A DNA stretch of 64,000 bases from Amphiura filiformis. Its lineage: Eukaryota > Echinodermata > Ophiuroidea > Amphilepidida > Amphiuridae. The position numbers were made by a program, and so were the translations under genes. Positions 60,201 through 64,000 of the stretch are shown in pieces. The notes under the pieces were generated by a model, which made no database searches, was not told the origin of the DNA, and saw only the letters and a program-made list of their open reading frames with translations. The stretch is taken from positions 13,733,305 to 13,797,304 of the forward strand of contig NC_092631.1 of the NCBI RefSeq assembly GCF_039555335.1, in the 5' to 3' direction. Positions within the stretch are counted from its first letter, which is position 1. Each line of letters opens with the position of its first letter.

Positions 60201-60818
60201 TCTGTAGGATTTTACGTAGTGGAAGAAATAAAAGATGCGATAATATAAATAAGAACAAGAACAGACGTGGATCAATCAACTGATACAAGATTCATTAAAA
60301 TGTTAACAGTTACTTCTTTAAAATGTTGATAGAAAGTGTTTTTGGAATTTCCAAGGGAAAATAGTTAATGGATCTTGATAAGCAGTCAAGTTAGCTCAAT
60401 CGATAAGGTGTTGAACTATTTTGCAAGAGGTTGCAAGTTCGATATGCTCTCTTGGAAAAATTGAGTTAGCTTGAAATTTTCCTGGACAAGAAAATTATTA
60501 TTAATTTTCTTGTTGTGTGACCGGTACAAAACTCGGGGAGCTGATCCTGGTTGGGAAGGTCAATTGTGGAATGTCTAGGGTGTATGCTCCTCTTGAAGCT
60601 GCAAAGTCCCTGAGTTGTTGTTTTAGTTTATGGAAAGATATGGGGCTAGCTGTAGGGGTCAGCGATAATTTGTTTAATGTACTGAGGCTTGTGGATCAAC
60701 GTCTAGGCATTGTGCCTGTGTGTAGCACACTATAAATCACTGCCATGTGAAAAATATGACCCCACTCACCTGGATCAGGAGCTTTCTTTTTGCCTTTGCC
60801 CTTCTTCTTAGGTGGCAT
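32794..60818 (-). CDS. Gene A: large multi-pass membrane protein with coiled coil and C2-like region (21 coding exons)
   Basis: The function is unknown. Joined exons on the minus strand: 60818-60770, 60201-60049, 59501-59172, 56800-56555, 56107-55851, 53666-53505, 51500-51390, 50567-50426, 49726-49584, 48475-48306, 47528-47397, 46213-46065, 43143-42971, 41250-41017, 39907-39768, 39008-38790, 36747-36496, 35963-35797, 35242-35044, 34152-33994, 33201-32794. All borders are GT/AG and phases match except at exon 17, which is one nucleotide short; the total is 3,995 nt, about 1,331 residues. Order: Lys-rich start (MPPKKKGKGKKK), acidic and Ser/Pro-rich region, coiled coil (about 345-436), C2-like region (about 460-630), Ser/Asp linker (682-817), membrane segments near 901-927, 955-980, 990-1015 and 1048-1076, then a Ser/Pro/basic tail. 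The Lys-rich start is common among axonemal proteins, so a ciliary role is possible, but this is only inference. Confidence 0.8.
33812..33945 (-). pseudogene. Tandem pseudo-exon copy of Gene A exon 20
   Basis: The 3' three quarters of exon 20 with its donor (GAG then GTAAGG) and following intron recur at a 182-bp offset with few changes. The 5' end and the TTTTTAG acceptor are missing, and the only nearby AG does not give the right phase. It therefore looks like a non-functional duplicate rather than a mutually exclusive exon. Confidence 0.65.
33994..34152 (-). CDS. Gene A exon 20
   Basis: Phase 0-0, 159 nt. It encodes DEEGYMDDDGESINRGGG and TTHVSIHTLHLDGLRELHRH. Most of this exon and its donor are duplicated 182 bp downstream. 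Confidence 0.8.
34792..35020. mobile_element. Palindromic MITE family, copy 2
   Basis: Ends GGGCTATTCTATTCTAAATC and GATTTCAAATAGAATAGCC are inverted; diverged interior. It lies in Gene A intron 19, just downstream of exon 19. Confidence 0.7.
35044..35242 (-). CDS. Gene A exon 19
   Basis: Enters in phase 2, ends in phase 0, 199 nt. It encodes NNGRMLDIYHRLHAPEDDFF, IPYDLEISNQELSHICKKSE and VAVYDYIWQEDDQ, a charged, conserved-looking domain after the last membrane segment. Confidence 0.8.
35600..35725 (+). repeat. Possible tRNA-derived SINE remnant
   Basis: GGTTTGAATTCCGGGG resembles a pol III box B, preceded by a tRNA-like anticodon-arm region. The box A is unclear and no target duplication was found. 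Confidence 0.3.
35797..35963 (-). CDS. Gene A exon 18, membrane segment 4
   Basis: Enters in phase 0, leaves in phase 2, 167 nt. It encodes RYDYEVGDEPVADAAKLYFH then a long hydrophobic helix (LMGILLTVPIYFFLMFFSGV, IFYMYFL). Acceptor TATTACAG, donor AAG-type GTAAGA. Confidence 0.8.
36112..36272. mobile_element. Palindromic MITE family, copy 3
   Basis: It has the family modules CTTCCACACAGGGGG, TTTCAAATGGAGTCACCC and CACTCCCTGTGTGGAAG. The right end is degenerate. Confidence 0.6.
36496..36747 (-). CDS. Gene A exon 17, membrane segments 2 and 3, apparent 1-nt frameshift
   Basis: The exon is 252 nt. Entering in phase 2 it reads KFEFLPYSVNLNY and then reaches TAG. The frame that leaves correctly at the CTTGGG/GTAAGT donor instead reads REEVAVVILGPLMNILILAL, then a second hydrophobic stretch (FVIVYGLHTFLDPVLIAIVD). 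Both halves look like genuine coding sequence with good splice sites. The exon is therefore one nucleotide short, probably lost near 36,705-36,730. This may be an assembly error, a null allele or a real lesion. No alternative acceptor that I tried restores the frame. Confidence 0.65.
36802..37924 (+). mobile_element. Degenerate mariner-like transposon
   Basis: Ends CAGGGTGTATCAAAATGATT and AATCATTTTGATACACCCTG are perfect inverted repeats flanked by TA. Length (1,123 bp) is near that of an autonomous mariner. A frame at 37,541-37,613 reads FIQDRATPHTVRVIRQG, which resembles the second catalytic Asp block of mariner transposases. It lies in intron 16 of Gene A and is inactive. Confidence 0.8.
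37930..38780. other. Intron 16 remainder
   Basis: AT-rich intronic sequence with no feature I can support. Confidence 0.4.
38790..39008 (-). CDS. Gene A exon 16, first membrane segment
   Basis: Phase 2-2, 219 nt. It encodes VQYVSRQLFSELGLSQWRSR followed by a hydrophobic stretch (FWTLLILLCLIFFMRVYLHY) and GQWIFLNIINIPIS. Acceptor ATGACAG, donor GTAAGT. Confidence 0.8.
39489..39682. mobile_element. Palindromic MITE family, copy 4 (best preserved)
   Basis: Ends GGGCTATTCCAGTTGAAATC and ATGGAATAGCCC are inverted. The interior shows CTTCATGGAAGACATGACC against GTCATGTCTTCCAT, so it folds as nested hairpins. Confidence 0.8.
39768..39907 (-). CDS. Gene A exon 15, basic juxtamembrane segment
   Basis: Enters in phase 0, leaves in phase 2, 140 nt. 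It encodes HHMNPPATDYMRRLYTMLPK then a basic run (SQKKRRKKLTYLEQLD), which precedes the first membrane segment and is likely cytoplasmic. Confidence 0.75.
40246..40434. mobile_element. Short hAT-like MITE
   Basis: Ends CAGTGGTGTGCGCA and TGCGCACGCCAATG are inverted. Flanks ATCATCGG and ATCATCCG match at seven of eight bases. Confidence 0.7.
40701..40962. mobile_element. Harbinger-like MITE, copy 2
   Basis: Same family as 290-538 (GGTTTGTCTCAAAGCTCA ... GAGCTTTGAGACAA), flanked by TTA at 40,698-40,700 and 40,963-40,965. Confidence 0.65.
41017..41250 (-). CDS. Gene A exon 14, basic/acidic linker
   Basis: Phase 0-0, 234 nt. It encodes DTDTDSMKGKLRYRGNANQQ, an Asp-rich run (DWDSDNSDDDDVRRLDDG) and EPGLYYK. 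Its acceptor and donor are TTCACAG and GTAAGA. Confidence 0.8.
41260..42960. other. Gene A intron 13 with two foldback MITEs
   Basis: 42,032-42,275 has inverted ends GGTCGGTATGCACAAAAGAG and CTTTTGTGCATACGGACC. 42,421-42,580 is a near-perfect hairpin of two arms of about 60 bp (GATAGGATTTTGTCTTTTGC inward). The rest is gene-free. Confidence 0.7.
42971..43143 (-). CDS. Gene A exon 13, Ser-rich linker
   Basis: Enters in phase 1, ends in phase 0, 173 nt. It encodes a Ser/Gly/Asn-rich low-complexity linker (NVNSSQTSLSTGSDVN and SGSSDSGSVGKRQGSDSMG), probably disordered and a possible phosphorylation target. Confidence 0.8.
43600..46175. repeat. 21-copy, 123-bp tandem array derived from Gene A exon 12
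   Basis: The period is 123 bp (about 21 copies of TAGATCCATTCAGGTCAGGT, from 43,607 to 46,068). Each unit, read on the minus strand, holds the last 97 nt of exon 12, its donor (ACAG/GTTAGT) and 26 nt of downstream intron with an AAAC microsatellite. The copy at the 46-kb end is exon 12 itself; the others lie in intron 12. A read-through from exon 12 meets TAG just after the donor, so the array is not one long exon. One copy near 45,640 has a 1-nt insertion. Confidence 0.9.
46065..46213 (-). CDS. Gene A exon 12, source of the 123-bp array
   Basis: Enters in phase 2, leaves in phase 1, 149 nt. It encodes YLVGQKEYEVELQFTSQLVN, then an acidic/Gly tail (TKGAEEAIDGDAPIMGSQPD) ending at donor ACAG then GTTAGT. 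The last 97 nt plus 26 nt of flank recur about 20 more times in the next intron. This copy is the real exon because only it is fused to the upstream LVGQKEYEVELQF part. It joins exon 13 in phase 1. Confidence 0.8.
46220..46960. other. Intron 11 remainder
   Basis: AT-rich intronic sequence with no supported feature. Confidence 0.4.
46967..47337 (-). repeat. tRNA-derived SINE, family 1 copy 1
   Basis: Read on the minus strand, it starts with GGCAGTCAAGTTAGCTCAAT (box A-like) and GTGGTTTCAAACCCTGG (box B-like). A body follows with CGGGGAGCTGATCCTGGTTG, ending near CACTATAAATCACTGC-type sequence. It matches the copy at 60,382-60,748. Confidence 0.75.
47397..47528 (-). CDS. Gene A exon 11
   Basis: Phase 2-2, 132 nt. 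It encodes KTPMLRGEMDPRIDRHVQVE and SDIDHWLCNVYFEVIKLP, continuing the globular C2-like part. A tRNA-derived SINE lies about 60 bp downstream of its donor in the following intron. Confidence 0.8.
48306..48475 (-). CDS. Gene A exon 10, C2-like region
   Basis: This exon runs from phase 0 to phase 2 (170 nt). It encodes VDQSLFTVCPSKPDVRPGMM and FELFLLRGSLLPIDKVVSWG. The hydrophobic strand FELFLLRG and the motif SWGVFPICD look strongly constrained and family-defining. Confidence 0.8.
48931..49092. mobile_element. Foldback MITE in intron 9
   Basis: GAGGTTAATAACTTTGCATC and its inverse GTTATTAACCTC enclose arms containing CATTGTGAAAAATCTAAACA. Confidence 0.7.
49584..49726 (-). CDS. Gene A exon 9, C2-like region
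   Basis: This exon enters in phase 1 (143 nt) and encodes GRYVLMVSLYDRLGGHILRW, a Gly/Trp-containing loop (GQEWGGATLPLVHDGKF) and HNVEVK. Acceptor TTTTTAG, donor AAG then GTATGG. Confidence 0.8.
49933..50269. mobile_element. hAT-like MITE in intron 8
   Basis: Ends CAGGGGCGGTGGAAGC and GCTTCCGCTGCCTATG are roughly inverted. No clear 8-bp duplication was found. Confidence 0.5.
50426..50567 (-). CDS. Gene A exon 8, start of C2-like region
   Basis: This exon enters in phase 0 and leaves in phase 1 (142 nt). It encodes TMYGDLMMADGQYGGSKGRR then PQPVQIKIKCLRGVKDKLP. The beta-strand pattern followed by GRYVLMVSLYDRLGG in exon 9 resembles the first strands of a C2-type sandwich. Confidence 0.8.
51084..51256. 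mobile_element. Palindromic MITE family, copy 5
   Basis: GGCTATTCCAAATGAAATCC, GGAAGACATGATCTTAATC and CAGGGGGTGTATGGATTTC are family modules. It lies in Gene A intron 7. Confidence 0.7.
51390..51500 (-). CDS. Gene A exon 7, coiled coil end
   Basis: Phase 0-0, 111 nt. It encodes ELNIQRERLLQDQLHKTFKK and SLEIRKGEVK, finishing the helical region before the C2-like part. Acceptor TTTGCAG, donor GTAAGA. Confidence 0.8.
51688..51827. mobile_element. Foldback MITE in intron 6
   Basis: Arms CCTATGTGTCACTGGCCCCT and AACATGTTTAAA are inverted at TTTAAACATGTTCAAGGGCC and ACATAGG. Confidence 0.65.
52048..52641 (+). repeat. tRNA-derived SINE, family 2, with 11-bp target duplication
   Basis: TGGCTCAGTGG (box A) and GGTTTGAGTCCC (box B) open the element. 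A 3' tail AAAGCGCTTTGAGG / AAAGCGCTATATAAATATC follows. The flanks TTTGCTTCTAG at 52,037-52,047 and 52,642-52,652 are identical, as for LINE-driven insertion. It is interrupted by an hAT-like element. Confidence 0.9.
52286..52556. mobile_element. 271-bp hAT-like MITE inside the SINE
   Basis: Ends CAGGGGTAGCATTAA and GCTACCCCTG are inverted. Flanks AATGACGG are identical on both sides (8 bp), as for hAT. Confidence 0.9.
52792..53135. mobile_element. Palindromic TTAA MITE (piggyBac-like target), copy 1
   Basis: Ends GGGTGTACTGCACCC and GGTGTAGTACCCCC are inverted and flanked by TTAA. Long subterminal arms include GCATTTTTCTCAAAAATTAT and AGATATGTATATTTTAGGGG. No transposase. Confidence 0.8.
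53505..53666 (-). CDS. Gene A exon 6, coiled coil
   Basis: Phase 0-0, 162 nt. It encodes 54 charged residues (EEERRLRDEHIAYQQQEAIL, then REERAKRHVTKTMKDKRKE) with heptad-like spacing, so it is predicted to form an alpha-helical coiled coil continuing into exon 7. Confidence 0.8.
53804..54611. mobile_element. 0.8-kb TA MITE in intron 5
   Basis: Ends GGGTGGCCACA and TGTGACCACCC are inverted and followed by TA. Confidence 0.6.
54933..55304. mobile_element. G-rich-ended MITE in intron 5
   Basis: Ends CCAGGGGGGGGTACTCA and TGAGTACCCCCGGGG are inverted with GACATA on both flanks. The interior has short inverted AT-rich repeats. Confidence 0.6.
55851..56107 (-). CDS. Gene A exon 5
   Basis: This exon enters in phase 1, leaves in phase 0 and is 257 nt long. 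It encodes PPSQENLPDLTKLMDELDGG and later DPYITRFEDDIKDDVLMIG, a more ordered segment that leads into the coiled coil. Donor CAG then GTATGA. Confidence 0.8.
56555..56800 (-). CDS. Gene A exon 4, acidic region
   Basis: This phase 1-1 exon (246 nt) encodes 82 acidic residues, including KEDGDSEKPQADDAMETEE and the Asp/Glu-rich end DPKEYGIDMDPEPEYQY. Acceptor TTGCAG, donor GTAGGT. It is predicted to be disordered. Confidence 0.8.
57799..59132. mobile_element. AGCC-ended TTAA element hosting a second TTAA element
   Basis: Inverted ends AGCCATAT and AAGGC with TTAA on both sides (57,795-57,798 and about 59,133-59,136). It belongs to the family of 29,527-29,977 and 1-670 and carries the next entry. 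Confidence 0.55.
58032..59029. mobile_element. TTAA MITE (piggyBac-like target), copy 2, nested
   Basis: Ends GGTGGTACTACACCCC and GGGGTGTAGTACCACC are inverted, flanked by TTAA at 58,028-58,031 and 59,030-59,033. The arms share GCATTTTTCTCAAAAAAT and GGGGCAAGGAATCCA. It resembles the 52.8-kb copy but is three times longer. Confidence 0.8.
59172..59501 (-). CDS. Gene A exon 3 with four 10-residue Ser-rich repeats
   Basis: This phase 1-1 exon (330 nt) starts with EEEDPQLTEQPQP, nearly the same as exon 2. It ends with four tandem decapeptides of the form KLxGSRPTSS (near 59,175-59,310) before EFYRTV. The region is low complexity and probably disordered. The donor is G then GTTTGT. Confidence 0.75.
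60049..60201 (-). CDS. Gene A exon 2, Glu/Pro then Lys-rich
   Basis: This phase 1-1 exon (153 nt) encodes an acidic stretch (EEDPQLTEQPQPADD) followed by a Lys/Gly cluster (KGKKGKKGKGKKKSKR). Its 5' end and the intron before it are a duplicate of those of exon 3, about 700 bp away. Confidence 0.75.
60382..60748 (+). repeat. tRNA-derived SINE, family 1 copy 2
   Basis: GCAGTCAAGTTAGCTCAATC and GTTGCAAGTTCGATATG are box A- and box B-like. The body has ACTCGGGGAGCTGATCCTGG and AGGCATTGTGCCTGTG. It lies in intron 1, ending about 20 bp downstream of the exon 1 donor on the gene strand. Confidence 0.75.
60770..60818 (-). CDS. Gene A exon 1 (start codon)
   Basis: The ATG at 60818 opens MPPKKKGKGKKKAPDP and the exon ends in phase 1 at a strong donor (G then GTGAGT). 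An acceptor-like TTTATAG lies at about 60,846, so the 5' UTR probably begins in an upstream non-coding exon. Confidence 0.8.
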
Positions 60819-60927
60819 GTTGGATGTATAGTTAGTGTTACACCTATAAACAAAGAATTTATGATCAGTGTTGGGCAAAAATGATTTGTCTTTTTCAAGA
60901 AGATCAGGTATGAGAATACATTTCAAT

Positions 60928-61070
60928 GAAAAAAAAAAAAAAAAAAAATGAAATAAAAATCTGGCAAAAATGAAAAAAAAAAAAAAAAAAAAAAGAAATA
61001 AAAATGGAAATAAATAAAAAAAAAAAAAAAAAAAAATAAAAAAAAATTAAAAAATTTATGAGTTAGTTTG
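60928..61070. repeat. A-rich low-complexity tract
   Basis: Several runs of 17-24 A residues separated by short AAAT-type sequence. Confidence 0.9.
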
Positions 61071-61099
61071 CTAACTCAACCCCCAAAAGAAAAGTTCAC

Positions 61100-61770
61100 C
61101 CTTCTAAAAAAAAAAAAGTTAAATAAAATTAAAAATCTGATAGTGTTAAATTGAAAATTGGCTTAGTAAACACACAATTTTACCTTTGTTTTGAGCAAAA
61201 TATTATCAAATATATCACTGTATTTCACCTTAATTTTGGGCTAAAATAGTTTACAATTAAAAATATTTTTGCGCTGTATGTGTTATATTTCACAGTAACA
61301 AACGACCACAATGATGCCCATAAGAGATTTTTTTCTTTGCCGCTTCAGACAACTGACCCTGATACGCCATTAAATAGGTTAAATAATTAGACCCCACAAG
61401 GCTTTTGACAAAGACCATGTCACTGGTATTACACAAAGCAGGCGGCGGATGACATGATCGAGCCGGCAACTTGTGAAACCGCTCGGCCGTATGGCATTTT
61501 CCAATATACTCTTTTTAGCTTGTATTTATATTATTTATCAACATAGGCCTATTTGTTTGTGATATTTCAAGCGTTTTAAAATTTCAAAATAATCCCATTC
61601 AATTACACGGTTGACAATGAAAATTTACTGAATTTAGAGAATGCAATGCGGCCACCACCTGACACAAAGCATTTTTAATCATACATCAATCATCGTACAT
61701 GTACAATTGAAACAAAGAATTTTGTTCTTGATTGAAATGTCAACAATGCAACAATTGGCTTATTAGTTTT
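61100..61770. other. Gene A 5' flank, nothing supported
   Basis: AT-rich with some GC-richer patches near 61,440-61,500. No exon or element assigned. Confidence 0.35.
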
Positions 61771-61777
61771 TCATATA

Positions 61778-62122
61778 CCGTATTTCGTCAAATAGTCGCC
61801 CCCTCAAATAAACGCCCCCACCACTTTTTTTCAACCAAGATGTTTCAAAATGCCGATATTTCCATGCTATCTTGTGTAGTAAGCTTACCAAGTTGCCCAC
61901 ATGGTTGATAATAGCGTCAATAATTGGCGAAAATCTGGATTGGAAACCCGGAAGTGAACCAGAAGTCAGTGTTTCTAGTTCATAGTTCGTCATTTTAGCG
62001 TGAGTTTTAAGTTTACCTAATGATTTTAACAGGAATTATTGTTCTAAAATTGACCTTGAATAAACGCTCCCCCCTTGGGAAAAAGTAACGCCCCACGAGG
62101 GCGTTTATTTGATGAAAAAAGG
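61778..62122. mobile_element. TA MITE with CCGTATTTCGTCAAATA ends
   Basis: Ends are inverted: CCGTATTTCGTCAAATA with AATAAACGCCCC on one side, and GGGCGTTTATTTGATGAAA on the other. Both are flanked by TA. Confidence 0.65.
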
Positions 62123-62622
62123 TATGTGGGAAATGGAATGCGAAGTCAATTTGATGTCATTCAAGAGTGCCCCCGGGAATGTCAGACTGCAAAATGAATA
62201 AAGCAACAACATCAACATGTGTTCATCACTGATCCACATCCTTGTTACAAAAAATATTCAGTTATATTCTGTCAAACAAAAACTTGCATTGATAATCATT
62301 TCCTTCCAAAATGGTTTGGATCATAATAATCTCATTTCTGCAATCAAATAGAATTATGCAGGGCATATATTGTATCATTATATTAAACAGTCACAGAACT
62401 TGCATTTGCAAGCACGAAAGTCGGACAGTATTTAAAATTGCCAATTGATATCCTTTGTATTTGAGTTGTCTGATGATGGTATTAGAACTGTCATGGATGT
62501 AAACATTGCACAAAATGTCAACAAAACATGCTACTGCAGAACTATATGCCTGTATGTGTGTGTCTGAGGGCCGATCTGAGGGCTGATGACACACATTCGA
62601 TGGGTGTACCGTGTTATATATA

Positions 62623-63519
62623 GGTATGCCAGGCAAACCTTAATAACACATTTGCTAGTCAGCGAAATTCGCCTAGACCGGGGACCAAACACAATACATA
62701 TAGGTCACCCCGGTCATCCGGGTACTTATTGTACATGACGCTACAGTCGGCTACACTTACGTTTTTCAACCCACAATAGATCGTGCAGCTGAGCGACTAC
62801 TTGAAGACTTGTAGCAGAGCTCATTAAGTTGTTTACGTTCTGTTTTGACGTCGAATCAAGCGAATTTCTCGGCCGATTTCGGTAAAATAAAGGTTAAATA
62901 TTTGGCGAAAATTGCATTTTATGTGAAGCTGAACACATGAACATGTAGAGGAGAGTCTTTATTTTTGTTGTTGGCTGGAGGCCCCATGTCGAGAAGTTAT
63001 AGAAATGGTAGTATTTTGGCCGATTTGAAAAGGGACAAACCACAGAAAACTACAAATTTGACTTCTGAATCGGATTTGTTGTCAACGGAGGTCAACGGCT
63101 TGTGACGTCACTCCGGGGTCACCTATTTACATAGAAATTTCAATTTTTTTCAAGAACAGGTCAGTCAAGGAAACCTACATAAATATGTTTTCTATACTTC
63201 ACTTGACCCAAATATATGATTTTTTATGGTGATGAGACACTCACACGAGGAATTTTAGCGGGATTTTGATAGCAGTTCCATTTAAAAAAGCTGCTATCAT
63301 CATGAGTCTAAGCTCTAGAAACACCCCCGTAATGCTGCTTTGGGGAATTTTGCTAGCAGAATCTTTTTGATGAAAGGCGATCTTTGAAAAGATGTAACTT
63401 TGCCACGGAAAGTGCTATGACAAAGAGGTTTTCAGTTTTGGCTTTCTTTACTCAAGGGCTTTAATTTGATATATAAAATGACGCAGTTTGATGGCAAATT
63501 TAAATTCACCTGGCATACC
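62623..63519. mobile_element. 0.9-kb TA element with GGTATGCCAGG ends
   Basis: GGTATGCCAGGCAAA and CCTGGCATACC are inverted and flanked by TA. The interior has no transposase that I can read. Confidence 0.6.
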
Positions 63520-64000
63520 TATACTATAATATAGCTGCTGAATTTTGATCCACACAATTTAAAGCTTGCCTTTAATTTAAGCTTACTGAAGTTACACTAC
63601 TTATGCAGCACCTACGAAAGCCCTGTTAATAAAATGAAAAAAAAATCTCCATGATCATATTATACTTTAAAAAGAATAAAACTTACCTACTATGTAGGTA
63701 CTATATGAAATCATTTTCATGTTGCTGTTGTGTACAACTGATGTCCGATTTAGATCGCCATTTGTATAACATCGCTCAGCAACAATGACGTCAATGCTAA
63801 TCAATTATCAACATATGTAACATAGGGCTGACATTATTGACAAGAATAGACATAGGAAATCTAAAAATGAATGTTAACCTTTTGTTATTGTAAGTTTAAT
63901 TGACAGGTGTCGTAAATAGCGGGTAAATAGTTGACAAAGTTTGAAACAACAGGTGAAGAACCAAAATATTGCAACCTGTAAGTCAAAATCAATGAAGATT
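63520..64000 (-). promoter_or_regulatory. Possible 5' UTR exon or promoter region of Gene A
   Basis: A minus-strand donor of good strength (AG then GTAAGT at about 63,687) precedes no known coding exon and could belong to a non-coding first exon that joins the acceptor near 60,846. No core promoter element is clear. Speculative. Confidence 0.2.

Noticed and set aside
1-64000. CRISPR arrays, operons or bacterial features
   Set aside because: Spliced genes, SINEs and LINEs show this is animal DNA; the tandem arrays are minisatellites without spacers.

Overview
This window is animal (metazoan) genomic DNA, AT-rich, with intron-containing genes embedded in a very dense repeat landscape. Spliced genes with GT/AG borders, an EGF plus F5/8 type C extracellular protein, TTAGGG-type interstitial repeats, CR1/L2-like and other non-LTR reverse transcriptases, tRNA-derived SINEs and many TA-, TTAA-, TTA- and 8-bp-TSD DNA transposons point to an invertebrate, most plausibly a marine deuterostome such as an echinoderm or hemichordate. 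The species assignment is inference.

Two genes can be reconstructed, both on the minus strand. Gene B (about 21.43 kb down to 12.42 kb) has six exons with consistent phases. It encodes the N-terminal part of a secreted protein: hydrophobic N-terminus, a cysteine-containing segment I do not recognise, a Thr-rich linker with one EGF-like module, then a full F5/8 type C (discoidin) domain split over three exons. Its later exons were not found. Gene A (60.82 kb down to 32.79 kb) has 21 coding exons summing to 3,995 nt. It encodes about 1,331 residues: Lys/Glu-rich disordered N-terminus, coiled coil, C2-like region, a Ser/Asp-rich linker, about four membrane segments and a basic, Ser/Pro-rich tail. 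I recognise it as a conserved-looking family but cannot name it; a ciliary role is a guess. One exon (36,496-36,747) is one nucleotide short of frame.

Layout. 1-4.6 kb: MITEs and microsatellites. 4.6-10.7 kb: 46-bp minisatellite split by a 4.8-kb mariner-ended composite holding inverted repeats and a reverse-transcriptase relic. 10.9-12.3 kb: a second reverse-transcriptase relic cut by a 554-bp MITE. 12.4-21.4 kb: Gene B, with a 2.8-kb nested inverted-repeat element in its fourth intron. 21.8-32.8 kb: no convincing host gene; telomere-like repeats, 51-bp and 29-bp tandem arrays, a LINE 3' fragment and a Penelope-like fragment interrupted by an hAT-like element. 32.8-60.8 kb: Gene A, whose introns carry a five-copy palindromic MITE family, a degenerate mariner, two copies of one SINE family, an hAT inside a different SINE, and a 21-copy 123-bp array built from the 3' end of one of the gene's own exons. 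60.8-64 kb: A-rich tracts, two more TA MITEs and possible promoter sequence.

The two genes show no evident functional link. The strongest leads are the exon-derived 21-copy array, the apparent frameshift in Gene A, two other exon duplications in the same gene, and several nested insertions whose target sites can be read to the base.
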